NCBI RefSeq assembly: GCF_964204645.1
Contig: NC_134029.1
Location: 22,648,450 to 22,712,449 of the forward strand
DNA: 64,000 nucleotides
Direction: 5' to 3'
Source of the DNA: Tubulanus polymorphus
Lineage: Eukaryota > Nemertea > Palaeonemertea > Tubulaniformes > Tubulanidae
The notes under the pieces were generated by a model, which worked only from the letters and a program-made list of their open reading frames with translations, ran no database searches and had not been told where the DNA came from. This document shows, one piece after another, positions 52,501 to 64,000 of this stretch (its first letter is position 1; each line of letters opens with the position of its first letter). The position numbers and the translations under genes are program-made.

Positions 52501-55500
52501 GTCCGACACACCTTGATATCGTTCAACATGATAATACAGTAAGGATGTGGAGCCGATTTCGGCAGACGATGTATCTCAAGAATTTCTATGTTCAAGCTTC
52601 TCAATTCTTTCAGTTTTGAAGACGCTGGTTTGTTCTTGATCACCGTGTTCACACAAAATGGCTTCAACGCTTGAATCCAATCCTATTAACAGATCAAATG
52701 ATGAAAAATTCAATCTTGGCGTAAAAAGTAAATCGATATTTCGATGAAGGGACATCCTCCCTCGGCAGGGATACGAACCAGATGGCATCGCTAGACTCAG
52801 CCACAACACGAAACCCTGCCTGACAAGCCCAAATGCACAGCTTTGATGATATCACTATAAGCCAATCAGAAATCCCGTTCTATTTTAGCCCAGGTTTTTT
52901 CCAGTTATAGCTATCTTAGAAATTTACTTAAGCAATACACAAATCAGGCAATGTGATTGGCGCTGTTTTCATGCAGCAAACCTGCGCATGAACCTGCGCA
53001 CTTGGTCTAATGTGTCAGGGTTTTGTAGCGTGGCGAGTCTCGATGCAATCAGGTTCGAATCCCTGCCAGGGGTGGATATTGAGGGACCGCTGTACTTACG
53101 TTTGCGAAATCGGCATTATCGGCAAATAGATAATACTGTGAGACATGATTTAATCCACGCATCAGTAACTGGAAACAATTCGGTCTCTCAAAGAAACTGT
53201 CATGGACTGGATACATCGAGGTATAGCTCAGATCAATAAGTCCTTTCGGACGTGAACGCTACAACATAGAAACAAGTATTCATTTAAATCACTCGTCTAA
53301 TTCAAGCGAAAGGATACGAAAATTTTGTTAAAAGCTTCCACGTACCTTCACGCTCTCGAAGAAATAAAGCTGCTGATCAGTTTTATTGAGCATGAAATAA
53401 AAATTCTTCCACTTTTTGGTTTTTTCGCCTAGATTCAAAACAAAAGTAACGACTCAATTATTGCCAAATCCATTTTTATCGATCGTAGAGATTCTATTTC
53501 ATACGCGATTTCAAACTTACTTCTTTTGTTTAGATATCCTCGCATAACAATAGTATCATTACGACTGGCTAAGAAATTCGGGCCGCTGCTCTGACGAAAT
53601 GACGCGTAGATTTCACGACCGTTGAAATCGCACAAGTCGGCATTTTGAATATCGTAACAATCCTGAAAAACATTTACAAAATCCGATCGCGCATCAGAAA
53701 ACATTGGGAATTTGGTTTCCGTTAACAGGGCCACTTTGCGGCCATTTACAAATCCCCCGAAATTCCCCCCCCCCCCCCGATTCTGCTGTGTGATTACACT
53801 CAAAGAGAAATTTCTACGTTTAGAATGTTACAATTTATTCATTTTCATTGAATCACATATAGCATTATCCGAATTCCATGAGTTTTCCAGGTTTTTGGTA
53901 AAATCTGTCAAATTCCCAGAATTTTCTACGATTCGCTGAGTTTTTCAGGCCAGTGGCCACTGTGGTTAATGTATAGACACTACAACATCTATCATTTTAA
54001 TGAACGATTCTATTTAGACTGTTGAATAGAAAGCAAAAGGGCTGATGATCATTCTTAATTCAAATGAGTACAAATATAATCTATTGAAATTTCGACTATG
54101 CGATGAATTGGCAACTCAGTGGTCATCGAAACCAAGCGTGTCATCGTATGGTATTCACATTATTGTCTATTGTGGTCAGTCAATATGGTTCACAGAATGG
54201 CAAGGTCCAATTCCGCTGAATTTATAGATTATTTCCTAGAAACCTGGCGGCGTATCTAGTTTCGCGTATTATCGCAGCTTCAGTTGTTCGTATTATTCTG
54301 ACATTTGCATTCTGATTACAACTCTGTAACTTTCACAGAAAACCAGCCATAAAAGTGGCGTCATAACGTATACCCGGTACCCTCCCTGGTGCCCTTGACC
54401 GACGCATCGCGCACTCAGCTACTTGTGACATTTTTCATGACACGACCATACTATATCCATCGCCATACGTAAATAGACTCGAAGGACAACGAACTAGTAA
54501 CATTTTAACCTTGCGAATTACTTGAGATGAAATACTTATATCGTGACGATGTAAAAATCAGAAGAAAAATGCTATCAGGAAAAATGAATAGTTTCAAGAA
54601 CTCCGAAGAAAGCGTTTAATAAGAGAGTTGACTAATTTTTGGGATTAGTCTATCGTGACCTTAAACATTCTAGTTCTAAAATCTTACGCTTGAAAATTGC
54701 GTCGTCTAAACTCTAACAACTGTTTTTCCACCGTCCATCATAAGGTATTTTTCCTAACAGCACTCACCGTGCAGCAATTACAGATCTTGCGAAATTTTGT
54801 TGAAATCATATGAAAATCATATATACATCGTCATAATATGAGATTTTAAGATAACGAGCAATTTACAGCCACTACATCGAACATCAAACATGTACCTAAT
54901 GATGAGTCATAGAATTGGTCCCACTCCACAATATCAGACCATTCACCAGCTCCTCACCACCGTTATATACAATTATTGATTTTTTGGGATTTTCCAAAAA
55001 GTGAAAACATAAATCTTTTTATCAAAACACCTTTGTTATTGGCAAATAATTGCAGGACACGTAAATCTGGCTTCTTCAAAGTTTTCAAAAATTTCCGAAT
55101 GATCATGTTTGTATATGAGAAATAGGAAAGACCTATAATGAGGTGTATGACAGAAGTAAAGGTGAAGCTTAATATTGTCAAATCATTACGTCATGCCCTC
55201 TACTTATATACAATATGAAGACAATTAACACGTAGAACAGCGTAGAATATATGAAATGCGATAAACTACGAAATGTACTTTTATATTAATCTCGGGGCAT
55301 TGCTCATTCCTCTATTATAGTTTAGTTGTAATAATCTTTCATAACCGACGAGTAGTTAGTTCATAGTTCATGGTTCAACGTGACCATGATGCAAGACAAG
55401 ACACTCCTTCCCTCCCTCCTTCCCTGTTAATTCGAAATATTTCGAAAATATTCCCAAAAAAAAAAAAAAACTTCAGGGTGACCAAAGATTCAGTAAAGTA

Positions 55501-58500
55501 TTAATAGCAATGACTTCATTATGATTAATTATGATTTTTCTGACCTAAGTTCAACCATTCCGAAAGTTGAACAATGTTTACACAAAGCGGTCGATGTCCA
55601 TCTACAATAGCGGAACCTCGTCTCAACGAACTTCAGGGGACTAGAAAATGTATTCGTCATATTCGATAATTTGTAAAATAATTAAAATTGTCCCATTTGA
55701 GATGAAATTCTAGAGGTTTTGAATAACCGACAAATAATTATCACAACGGCGGTTTTACTACTGTATTTACCTGATAGAATCCCATAACTTGCAATCCGCG
55801 ATCGTTCTTCATATTCCGTAACAATAATTTGCACGATTCGATAAACGGCGATGATTTCTTACCGAACGCGCATAACATATTACAACAATGAGATACACGA
55901 CGATAGCGTCGTCATGACGCGCGCGCGATACGACCTCTTATATACCCGCAGAGATCGCGCAACAATGTCCACGTTTACCGGGACTTCCAGTTAAATGCCA
56001 TTAACGCGTTAAGATGAAATGAGTTGACCGATCTAGGATAGTATCAATTCCTAACTAACACGAATAATTCAACATACACATATATGCATACATTCCATGA
56101 ACTCAAGACCTAATTCGCGCAGGACATCTGGTCAGTGGTCATACGCGGCTGGCCACTGGCCAAAAAACCTAATTCTATTATTCGAATATAACAATTTTCA
56201 GCGTTAACAGATTTATAGGCTCGTAAAATTTTGAATTCCGACTAACGCGCTGTGAATGCAATTAACGCTTTCGTTGGTTTCAAATTTACGCATATTGTGC
56301 CCCGATCGAAATTAATATTCATACGCAATTCGTAAATTGTCATATATTAGCACAATAACTAGCATTTTTAAAATTGCACGATAAAAATGTAACCGGTGAA
56401 TAACCCTGAATAAACGGGCAAACAATTCACGCAAACGAATTGAAAATAACTGAAATTCTAGAATCACAAAATCAACTTCATCGGTCGTTGAACGGTTTGA
56501 AAGGTAAATATGAATCAGTCTTCATTCAGCGGGCAGAGACTGATTTATACGAAGTACCATATGGCTAATATGCTTTTTCGCGAGAGTTTTTAAATACTTC
56601 ACAATTTCGATGAATCGAAAAAAAAAGAAACGCTTCAACTTTATTGTTAAAGGAATAAATCAACTGAAGCTTTTTAGCAGTTATTCGATACTAATATCTT
56701 TTTTAATGTTAATCGAACATCAATGAAATCGGCTATTTACTCGATAAAGCGCACATTTACTCTGTAGAATACGAAATAGTTACGAATACTGAAAGGTTTT
56801 CGATTCGCGTATTCACGATTTTTTACCTCAAACTTCATCGGTGAAAATTGATAACTCTAATCCGCGTATCGGCATACAATCCACAGGTAGCCGTTTTTGT
56901 AGAAATTCAACTATTCAGTCGACGCTTCGATGAGTTTTTCAATGAAAAAACCATTGAAATTTTCGCGGCTGGACATTGGATGCAACATGTGTCGATCTAA
57001 AGAGGATCTAATCCCGTCATTCTACACTGTAGTATCAAATCATGAAGTCACCGAGTACGAATGATAGCGAGAAGGCGAGTTCATATATAGAGAGGTCACT
57101 CGGTGCAAACGTCGCAAATTGGAATATCTTTGACGAATAATGTTATTATTGCCATTACAAAGTCAACATTGATTTGTAGTAGATGGGCGAGAGTGTTAAC
57201 CCGAGCAGAGAAAATTGTTTAATTCATTCATTCATTCACGCGCTAGACATAGAATTGTCGCGTGTCAGATCATCCATACACCTACGAGACTAAGATCTAC
57301 ACTTCGTAATCTTTATTTCGATTAGAATTAAAATACGCGGTAAAACTTCATTCCGAATATTTTCCAAACGGATATAAATTCCTGGTTTTTTTTTTTGCCT
57401 TTCAAATACGGCGCAATAATTGATTTTTGATCACTCGTTCAGTCGCGGAAATAAAGCACGTGTCGTTTTAACGATCGAAAATGATGATAGTTAACACTTA
57501 CTTTTAATACGGGATATTGAAGCGTAAAGCCATCTAAAATCTCTTCTTTTTTGTATCGCTCCACGATGTCATTTATACTGCAACAGATGACGGATAAAGT
57601 TGACTATTTCATGAGTTTATATTGATTGAAACCGGTGGCGCACCAGCTTACGGACATGAGTAATTTACACATTTTTGCATATTTATTCAAAGATCAGATC
57701 AGTTTTAACACCTGATTGAGAACAAACAATTTCGTTCATCGGTTAACAAACAAAACGAAAAGAAATAACTATATTCAGCGATTTTAGAATCGAGCTGAAT
57801 TTTGTCGCAACTCTGGGGACCCGGTCCAACAGCAAACATGTGTTTATTCAAAACCGTAGACCGAATTCCATCAAAATTGGTTTAATAAAAACTGGATAAA
57901 TCCCTAGGATTACTTCAATCAGAGTAGAATTTTAAATCACTCAACTCCAGGCAGCTGCGAATATAAAACTTAATCCAACAACCGTATTGGACTGGTTTGT
58001 GGTCGTTTTTAGCACATTAAGCGCCGGCTATAATCACTTAGCTGTACCTGTTGAAATAGCGTCCTCCCATCATAAACTGGCGACCTCGTTTTTCGATACG
58101 GAACTTCTTTGGTTTGTTCCCCGGTAAACAGTACAGCGAATAATCTCCCGGGTTGCTGTCGCTGGGCCGCACCAAAAAGCTTCCCAAACCGGCTGAAAAC
58201 ATAGACACGAACGCAAATATTGATTTCGACGGGTTGATGAACCGTTATTAAATAATAAACCAGATATCAGATAACTGAGTGGCATGAATTTAAAATTCAC
58301 TCCCGATTAACAATGATTCTGAGATAAACGGACGAGATTGATTTCAATCTGGTACACTCGTTTATTTCGACACAGTGAAAATGGTAAACTGTCCGAAATG
58401 CGTGCCAAAAACTAGAAACGTCCAATAACATTCGAGTAAATACTCAAACAATTCATTCTTTACAAAAGCAGCTTTCATCAAGGATGTCAAAACAGAATAG

Positions 58501-61500
58501 CAAATTTCAAAGGCAACCTGTGTCATATATGCACCTGCATTTACATGTGCAGAAAAAGAAACTGCCACATTCATAATAGCTGCTTTTTTTGAAAAAAAAA
58601 AACACTTCTCCCTCACCTTCCTGAGCACTCTGAATAGGGCATGTATATATATATATATATATATATACGCATTTATCGGAAAAAAGTCAGACACCATTTA
58701 GAAATAGACAGATGCAATTAGCTTTTTCAATGACGACTTTGTCCATGTGGTTTTGGGCTTCAGGCGGCTTAAGTCATACAAAAGCCGTCTGCTTTTTCTG
58801 TGGCGGTTATATACTCGTCAATTAAAACACCCAAAGGCCAATTTCGTTCGTTATCTCATTTTGCCCCGGTAAATAGAATCGTATTTTAACGAAGATAAGA
58901 ATCGCTGCGAGAAATGAATGTATTGTGATCTGAAGCGCACGCGCGTGTCGGGCGATATCAGACAAAACGAAATCTGCCCGAATTAGAGAGAGAAAAAACA
59001 TGTCGATTCGATGGATATTTCAGTAAGAATTTGAAATTTGTCTACGTCTCGTGGGGATCAGGGGATTGGTTGCTAGAAACTAATGAATGATATGATTGCG
59101 ACAGATTGACAAAGTCAATGAACAATGAACTTGAACCCGCATTTCACCGCAAGTGAAAACTGACCGAGCCATTCATCAGCATATCGTATAAATATTATCT
59201 ATGAATTCTGTTTAATCAGAGTTTTTGCGGTATTTACTCAGGTGCCTTGTCGGCTCAGTGTTCAACACTTACACGAGTATAACTTGTTGCTCGCCTGAGC
59301 TTTTGTAATGTTACTATGATAGAAATCGAGCACTTCCACCGGGTCAATCTTATCCTGAAAAAGAAAGAAACAAGAAAACTAACTTGAAAGTTTAATTGAC
59401 GCCTTGAAAAACAACATATTTATCACTTAATATTGTCGACAATTAGTCTTTAATATTTAATTATATAATTAAATATTAATGACTATAAGTCCTTTTAGAT
59501 TTCAATACATCAATAATGTAATTGAATTGACGGGCAACCAGTCTAGCCCTGATATATTGATAACGTAGTCCACATCCTCGCAAAAAAATAATTATCAAAA
59601 TCTATCAAAGATAGATCTCGGGCAGCACGAGATAATGACCTTCTAATATTACTGCTCTGTAAAATAGCTTATAAATGAATGAATTTATTTCGACTTTGAA
59701 AGATCGTTGAGTTTGCGAAGACCAGGCCCGGTTAAGTATTCTAGCTACGTACAAGTAGCCTCCTCTCATATTCAAAAGCTCGCACATGTACCACACACAG
59801 TAATAGGTTAATTATCACGAACGTTTCAACGATGAATTAATCAATGATAATTGATTAGCCCGCGCCTTATTTAGTACGTTTGACTTAGATTTGCAGGCTT
59901 TCCATACAATTCACAATGAAATGAAGATCGTTCGTATACACTTCATAAAACGCTCTACGCAGATCTGATATTTCATTTATCAGTTCTATTCAAACATTTT
60001 TACGAACTATGGACATTGACGTTATTCATCAAAACCAATTCATGAAATACTCATCGAGTCTCAATCGGAGAACTTTACCATACTTCAGATTTAAACTGGA
60101 ACAATTTAAACATATACATGTAAACACCATTGGGTGGAAATCACTGATTTACGCACGCAATTTATGACGGACGGACGATCGGTGAATGGGTTACATCACT
60201 ATATTCATAACAAGTAAACTGAAGCAAAAACGACTTCTATATTTCACAAACAAGCGATCACCACCGAAAACAGTCATTATCTTCCAACATTGAATTCGTC
60301 AATTTCGTCTTTCAGTTGAGCTCGGGTAAATGTCAGTCATCTATAATTCAATAGGCTTCTAAAAATGCTGCTTTTAAGTACGATGAAAAAGCAGTATCAT
60401 GTCAAATATCTCTACAGAACGAGTACGGAGTCTCAGGTCAAATGAACTGTACTCTTTGCCCCTTGTATTTGAACTATTCATTCGATTCAAGGTTCTATTT
60501 CTAAACATTAAATCAAGATATGAGAAAATTAATACGCTTTGCGGTTGGAGTAAATACCGCGTAATCTGATAATCAAATGTTAATTATTGATGAATATACA
60601 AGGTCGAGTTTTATACGAATATTTTGTTAAGTCGCAGGGGGATGATGTCTCCTCAGTACCATTATAAAGCTTCGATTAGATTTTCTTATTATTTTAACGC
60701 AATATCCAATTGGAGGCATTAGATGTTAAATAGCTGTCATGTACCGCCTTCAATACGGAGCAGGTACGCACTGAATTCAACATTACAATATATTATGTGC
60801 TAGCTTACACACGAGTTGACGTTTGTTTGACCATGAATATCATTTAGGGTTAGACTGTAAGCATTAAGTTCACAACAACTGGTTACCTGTACTTGTCTGG
60901 CAATGCTTTCTGATGATAAGGCCTGGTAGAAACACCAGCAAAATAACATTTCAGTATTCATTCATACGGTAAAAAAAAAGATATTTGATAAATACAAAAA
61001 CGACGATAAAGAAGAATATTCCCGGCTTAGAAAAACAGCCTGTACACTTTGAAGAGGAGAATAGATAATTAGATTAAAACCCACGATATACATATTTGAA
61101 AGATTTAAAAAAAACAGAATCTATTTATCAATAATTTAAATAAAACGATATAACTGTTTTTGTCTTTGTTCACACCGGATGTCGGTCTCTAGAGACACTG
61201 ACACGCCATCAAACAAATAAACTTTGTTGTCAATCTTTTAAATTTGTAAATAGCGTCTTTCGATCTAATTCCCAGCTTCATCTCGAGCCAGTCGAATAAT
61301 CTTCCGACTTTTTGTATTTGATCTCTAGAATTTGAATATATCGACAGCGGAACCTACCAGATCTTCGACGAATCCTGTATATACGATTCCACTCTGACCG
61401 GTACGCTCGGACGTCACCCATAACCAACCGTCACCGAGCTCGTTCCGTACGACAAACTTCTCTCCTTGCGGAAAACTAAAAACGGAGAAAAGTATTTTTT

Positions 61501-63948
61501 TTTACATAAACACTGGCTGTCCGAATAGCGCGAGTGCTCACGAGTGCTCTCGACTCGCGAGGTTCGAAATATAATAAACAAAGTACATCTTATAACAACC
61601 TGTTTCGAGGATATGTACCAGATGTCAAACACATCTGCGAATGTTCCACTTTATTATCTCAATGACACATAAACTGCGCTACCTCTTCGAGCGTTTAATC
61701 GATATACGCGTCCAGAAAAACTAGATCTCATCAAAAACTATTCACTTCGACGATGATGAATTCATCAATTTTTTGGTAAAGAATCTATTCCAGTGCGAGA
61801 GGAAATTCTGCGTCAAGCCGAGCCCTTATACGACGTACCGGTGTTTAGCACATATAACAATCAATATATATTCTATTCGCCCAGAATTCAAATATCCTCG
61901 TTTTTTTTCCGCAATCATTCGATTTAAAATGAATAACCGATATAAATTACTCCCCCTATAATTGCGGGGAATCCCTGATAAACATGAATCATTAACAAAA
62001 ATTGATTTTTGTCTTTTGTACTTCGAAACTGCAATTAACTTTATATCTATAACAACTAGGACATTCATATCAATATCGATTGAATTGGAGTAAAATCTTA
62101 ACAAAATTTTTCAATTAGTTTATCAAATTACAACGGTACGAATAACGTTTATATATGAAATGTTCCATTTTGACGCGACAGGTCGAAGACCGTTGAATGA
62201 CACACGATTTGAAGTTCTATGTCAAGCACTACTCAACATTATATCGTAGACTATATGAAGACAAGTCTCTTCACTGGATGCCCGATGGTGAATACAAAAG
62301 AGCTTCAGTTACAATAGCCTTTAACCCGATGTTTAATTATGCGTCTAGGATGACTTGACACGCGTTAATAGAATCGTCTCATGAAGGGAAAACCGAAAAT
62401 ACATTTATTTTTGGGAAAACTTATCAACGAATTCATATTTTTATTCAACCAGGAAATACTTCACTGGTATTAATCTCAGTAGTTCAGGGTTAATGAGTAC
62501 AGTTGACGAATTAACAATTCATTCGGACAGTTTTCCAAGTTTTCGAAACTGTCGGAATAAATTGTTAAATCATCAACTGTGGGTTTAGCTCATTAACTCT
62601 GAATGAAATACTTTATTTTGAATTTTTTACCTTAGTTCATCGGTTTCCGCCATTCCGCGATACGACAACTGGGCTATCACCCGCCTTCTGCTATCAACAG
62701 GCTGCAAAACGAAACAGAAATTCACATATGAAATTTCCAGCGATAACCGTCACCTGAATTCATCTCGTAAACAACTCGACTCCGCGATAAAAACATTTCC
62801 AATTATCGAAATTGTGTGATTATCTCGAAATATGCACAATCATCAACTCGAATTCAAACTAATCTCAAAACTGTGACGATAAAACATGGCAAAAGTGTCC
62901 ACAATTCGACATTGCGAAAGAATTGAAGCTTTTACTGGTAACTGTTGTTGTGATGAAAACATGAACTAACTTAACCCTTTCAGTGCTGACTAATTAATAC
63001 CCTATAGTGCTGGAGAAAATTTGAAAATTCTAAAAAATTCCACCCTAGTGTGTTGAACAATGGGAATACCACTATAGTGCGTCTACACCGCAGTGCGGTG
63101 TATCGTTAGTTACTAGTATTTCACTATGTTTGACACTTTCTGCCATTTTTCAATAGAGATAATTACAAATTACTAATTACATCAATACACTGCAGTGCGG
63201 TGTACTAGCAAAATCCATCACTGATTTATACACCGCACTGCGGTGTAGACGCACTGAAAGGGTTAAGTAAATTCTGTAAACTGAAGATTACGTTGCCAAA
63301 CTGGACCAAAATTTTATGATAAAACTCACAAATTGGCGTCATTTTCATCATAAATTCGGATTACGTTAAATTGATTTAGCATTTACCGACTTGAAATGGA
63401 CTGATTTTCCAACTTTTGGGTGACACTTAACCAGGAACTGTAGAACAGGGACGAATTCTGAATTTAATTTGAATTTAATTAGCTGTTTTTATACTTTTGC
63501 TAGTAATAGTCTGTACTAATTTGGCCCATACTTGGAAAGGACCAAATCAATGCTGTGCGTTCAGGCACTTTTAAATCAGTTGTTATCACTGTTCCAGCTA
63601 GACTCAATACTACGATTGACAAAATTCAAAAGTTTTTATTCATACCCAGAAATGGTTTATTCTTAAATCACAGAACGTAATCAGACAGACCATTCTAGAC
63701 CATTCTTTTGGCAAGTGTAAATAAACGCTTGTTTCGTTCTAAATCGTACCGGACTAAATTTTGAACGATCTAAATAACCAAGTGTGAACTTTCGCCACTC
63801 TCGGTTACTTACCTCTGGCGGTGGACATGGTACGGTTAGACGTTCTCCCTTCAGTAAATCAGATACGCGTGTATAATATCCGATTAGTTCTGATAACGAG
63901 CTGAACTGACGACCGCCGATGTAGAAATCACCACAAAGTGCAATTATC
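49553..63948 (-). CDS. RASA1: p120 Ras GTPase-activating protein (5' part outside window)
   Basis: Cytosolic adaptor-GAP that binds phosphotyrosine and inactivates Ras. Exons: 63813-63948, 62631-62701, 61358-61475, 60887-60922, 59273-59354, 58048-58192, 57502-57577, 53521-53662, 53346-53428, 53100-53258, 52450-52682, 52294-52370, 51713-51885, 51459-51627, 51102-51244, 50896-51011, 50706-50792, 50538-50605, 50356-50447, 49938-50015, 49726-49845, 49553-49630; about 826 residues. Order: end of SH2-1 (CGDFYIGGRQFSSLSELIGYY), SH3 (GDGWLWVTSERTGQSG), SH2-2 (SFLVRPSDSNPGDYSLY), PH (VMRGYLNKR to DWIQALKPF), C2, RasGAP. Arginine finger LFRGTSLATTLM and FLR motif FIFLRLICPAILNP are intact. Every junction is phase-consistent. 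The N-terminus and most of SH2-1 lie beyond 64000. Confidence 0.96.
50110..50335 (-). repeat. Dispersed repeat copy (GTTTTCCAGGTTTTTGGTAAAA family)
   Basis: Shares with 53750-53965 the ordered blocks CCCC, AATTTCTA, GAATGTTACAAT-like, ATTTTCATTGAATC, GAGTTTTCCAGGTTTTTGGT and TCAAATTCC. A shorter relative is at about 23050-23200 and a reverse fragment at 30110-30200. It lies in a RASA1 intron. Orientation is arbitrary and the family is unnamed. Confidence 0.6.
52067..52204. mobile_element. Possible MITE with AACCTGG termini
   Basis: The left end AACCTGGAGCCACTCGCGG...GTTGGTTGGAGTTAACC and the right end GGTTATCTTTAACCAACAT...CCGGCCCCAGGTTTG are imperfect inverted repeats of about 40 bases. No coding content. 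Lies in the RASA1 intron between the exons at 52294-52370 and 51713-51885. Confidence 0.5.
52740..52830 (-). mobile_element. tRNA-derived SINE, minus orientation
   Basis: Read on the minus strand it contains an A-box-like TGTGGCTGAGTCTAGCG and, after the usual spacing, a B box GGTTCGTATCCC, followed by TGCCGAGGG-GGATG. It matches the plus-strand copy at 53016-53092 block for block. The lack of a foldable acceptor stem argues against a functional tRNA. Confidence 0.6.
53016..53092 (+). mobile_element. tRNA-derived SINE, plus orientation, abutting a RASA1 splice donor
   Basis: Contains an A-box-like CGTGGCGAGTCTCGATG and a perfect B box GGTTCGAATCC, then CTGCCAGGGGTGGATAT. The 3' end reaches within a few bases of the RASA1 donor site (minus-strand GT at 53099-53098). 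Same family as 52740-52830, in inverted orientation within one 417-base intron. Confidence 0.6.
53750..53965 (-). repeat. Dispersed repeat copy with poly-C run
   Basis: Second long copy of the family at 50110-50335. It opens with a run of about 14 C and ends TTTTTCAGGCCAGTGGCCAC. The terminal GGCCACTG recurs at 30120 and in GGCTGGCCACTGGCC at about 56150. Located just upstream (in transcript terms) of the RASA1 exon at 53521-53662. Confidence 0.6.
55600..55745 (-). mobile_element. Decayed Tigger-like MITE, copy C
   Basis: On the minus strand it reads CGGTTATTCAAAACCTCTAG, then AATTTCATCTCAAATGGGAC and AATTTTAATTATTTT, ending GACGAGGTTCCGCTATTG. These blocks parallel copy A in the same order. 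It lies in RASA1 intron sequence next to the internal start exon. Confidence 0.5.
55771..55878 (-). CDS. RASA1: Candidate alternative first exon of RASA1
   Basis: ATG at 55878 opens 36 codons beginning MLCAFGKKSSPF and ending NDRGLQVMGFYQ, then a donor GTAAAT in phase 0. The next exon, 53521-53662, starts in phase 0, so the junction reads Q-DCYDIQ directly before the PH domain. A TATA box sits about 60 bases upstream. The resulting protein would keep PH, C2 and RasGAP but lack both SH2 domains and SH3. I do not recognise the 36 residues. If instead spliced as an internal exon it would insert between SH2-2 and PH, but I see no acceptor in a suitable position. Confidence 0.5.
55937..55944 (-). 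promoter_or_regulatory. TATA box of the internal RASA1 promoter
   Basis: Minus-strand TATATAAG in the context GGGTATATAAGAGGTC, followed by a GC-rich stretch (CGCGCGCGTC) unusual for this AT-rich intron and then the ATG at 55878. Predicted start of transcription is near 55905-55912. Confidence 0.5.
62971..63266. mobile_element. piggyBac-type MITE, 288 bp, with TTAA duplications
   Basis: TTAA at 62971-62974 and 63263-63266 flank an element beginning CCCTTTCAGTGC and ending GCACTGAAAGGG, a perfect 12-base inverted terminus with the CCC...GGG ends typical of piggyBac. Inside are three near-palindromes of the form ACACCGCA-GTGCGGTGT. No transposase. It is inserted in the RASA1 intron between 63813 and 62701. 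Confidence 0.75.
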
Positions 63949-64000
63949 CTATAATTCAACAAAATATAAATACCAATGAATATACACGCTAAGGAAATCA

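Noticed and set aside
52740-53092. tRNA genes, suggested by A- and B-box matches
   Set aside because: No acceptor stem or anticodon arm can be drawn, and two related copies with a shared non-tRNA tail indicate SINEs.
54045-55181. Short open frames in the large RASA1 intron
   Set aside because: No family resemblance, no splice context and AT-rich composition.

Overview
The window reads as nuclear DNA of an invertebrate bilaterian. The genes are split by many GT-AG introns of about 0.1-2 kb, intergenic DNA is AT-rich, there are long (TA)n and purine microsatellites, and small non-autonomous transposons are common. The gene set (AMT-type ammonium transporter, G-protein beta-5, a basigin/neuroplastin-like Ig protein, Pro-X carboxypeptidase, biliverdin reductase, p120 RasGAP) is animal. 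Dispersed elements of this kind are frequent in molluscs and other lophotrochozoans, but I cannot fix the phylum from sequence alone.

Layout: 1-250 Tigger-like MITE; 1109-3573 (+) ammonium transporter; 4145-8021 (-) unrecognised multi-exon gene ending in a CaaX-like box, with a 215-bp (TA)n and a 900-bp polypurine block in its introns; 10390-12316 (+) class A GPCR with a TATA box, tail to tail with 12450-14270 (-), an intronless coiled-coil gene; 14271-19523 AT-rich with no gene seen; 19524-24047 (-) GNB5 in ten exons, head to head with 24608-31387 (+), a three-Ig basigin/neuroplastin-like gene; 34013-39683 (+) an unrecognised 19-exon gene; 40263-43857 (+) PRCP-like carboxypeptidase with two candidate first exons, tail to tail with 44728-46251 (-) biliverdin reductase A; 49553-63948 (-) RASA1/p120 RasGAP, whose 5' end lies beyond the window.

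The neighbours are housekeeping or signalling genes with no obvious pathway in common: ammonium transport, GPCR and R7-RGS/G-beta-5 signalling, lactate-transporter chaperone or adhesion, peptide processing, haem catabolism and Ras inactivation. The most notable observations are: a TATA-driven alternative first exon inside RASA1 that would give a RasGAP without SH2/SH3 domains; two alternative signal-peptide exons in PRCP; a 307-bp insertion with 13-bp target duplications, inverted arms and a hammerhead-ribozyme-like core in a GNB5 intron; a complete piggyBac-type MITE and an inverted SINE pair in RASA1 introns; and three apparent small frameshifts, two at five-base homopolymers, that may be assembly errors or real alleles.

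Exon boundaries were set by hand from splice consensus, reading-phase continuity and remembered family sequences. No search was run.
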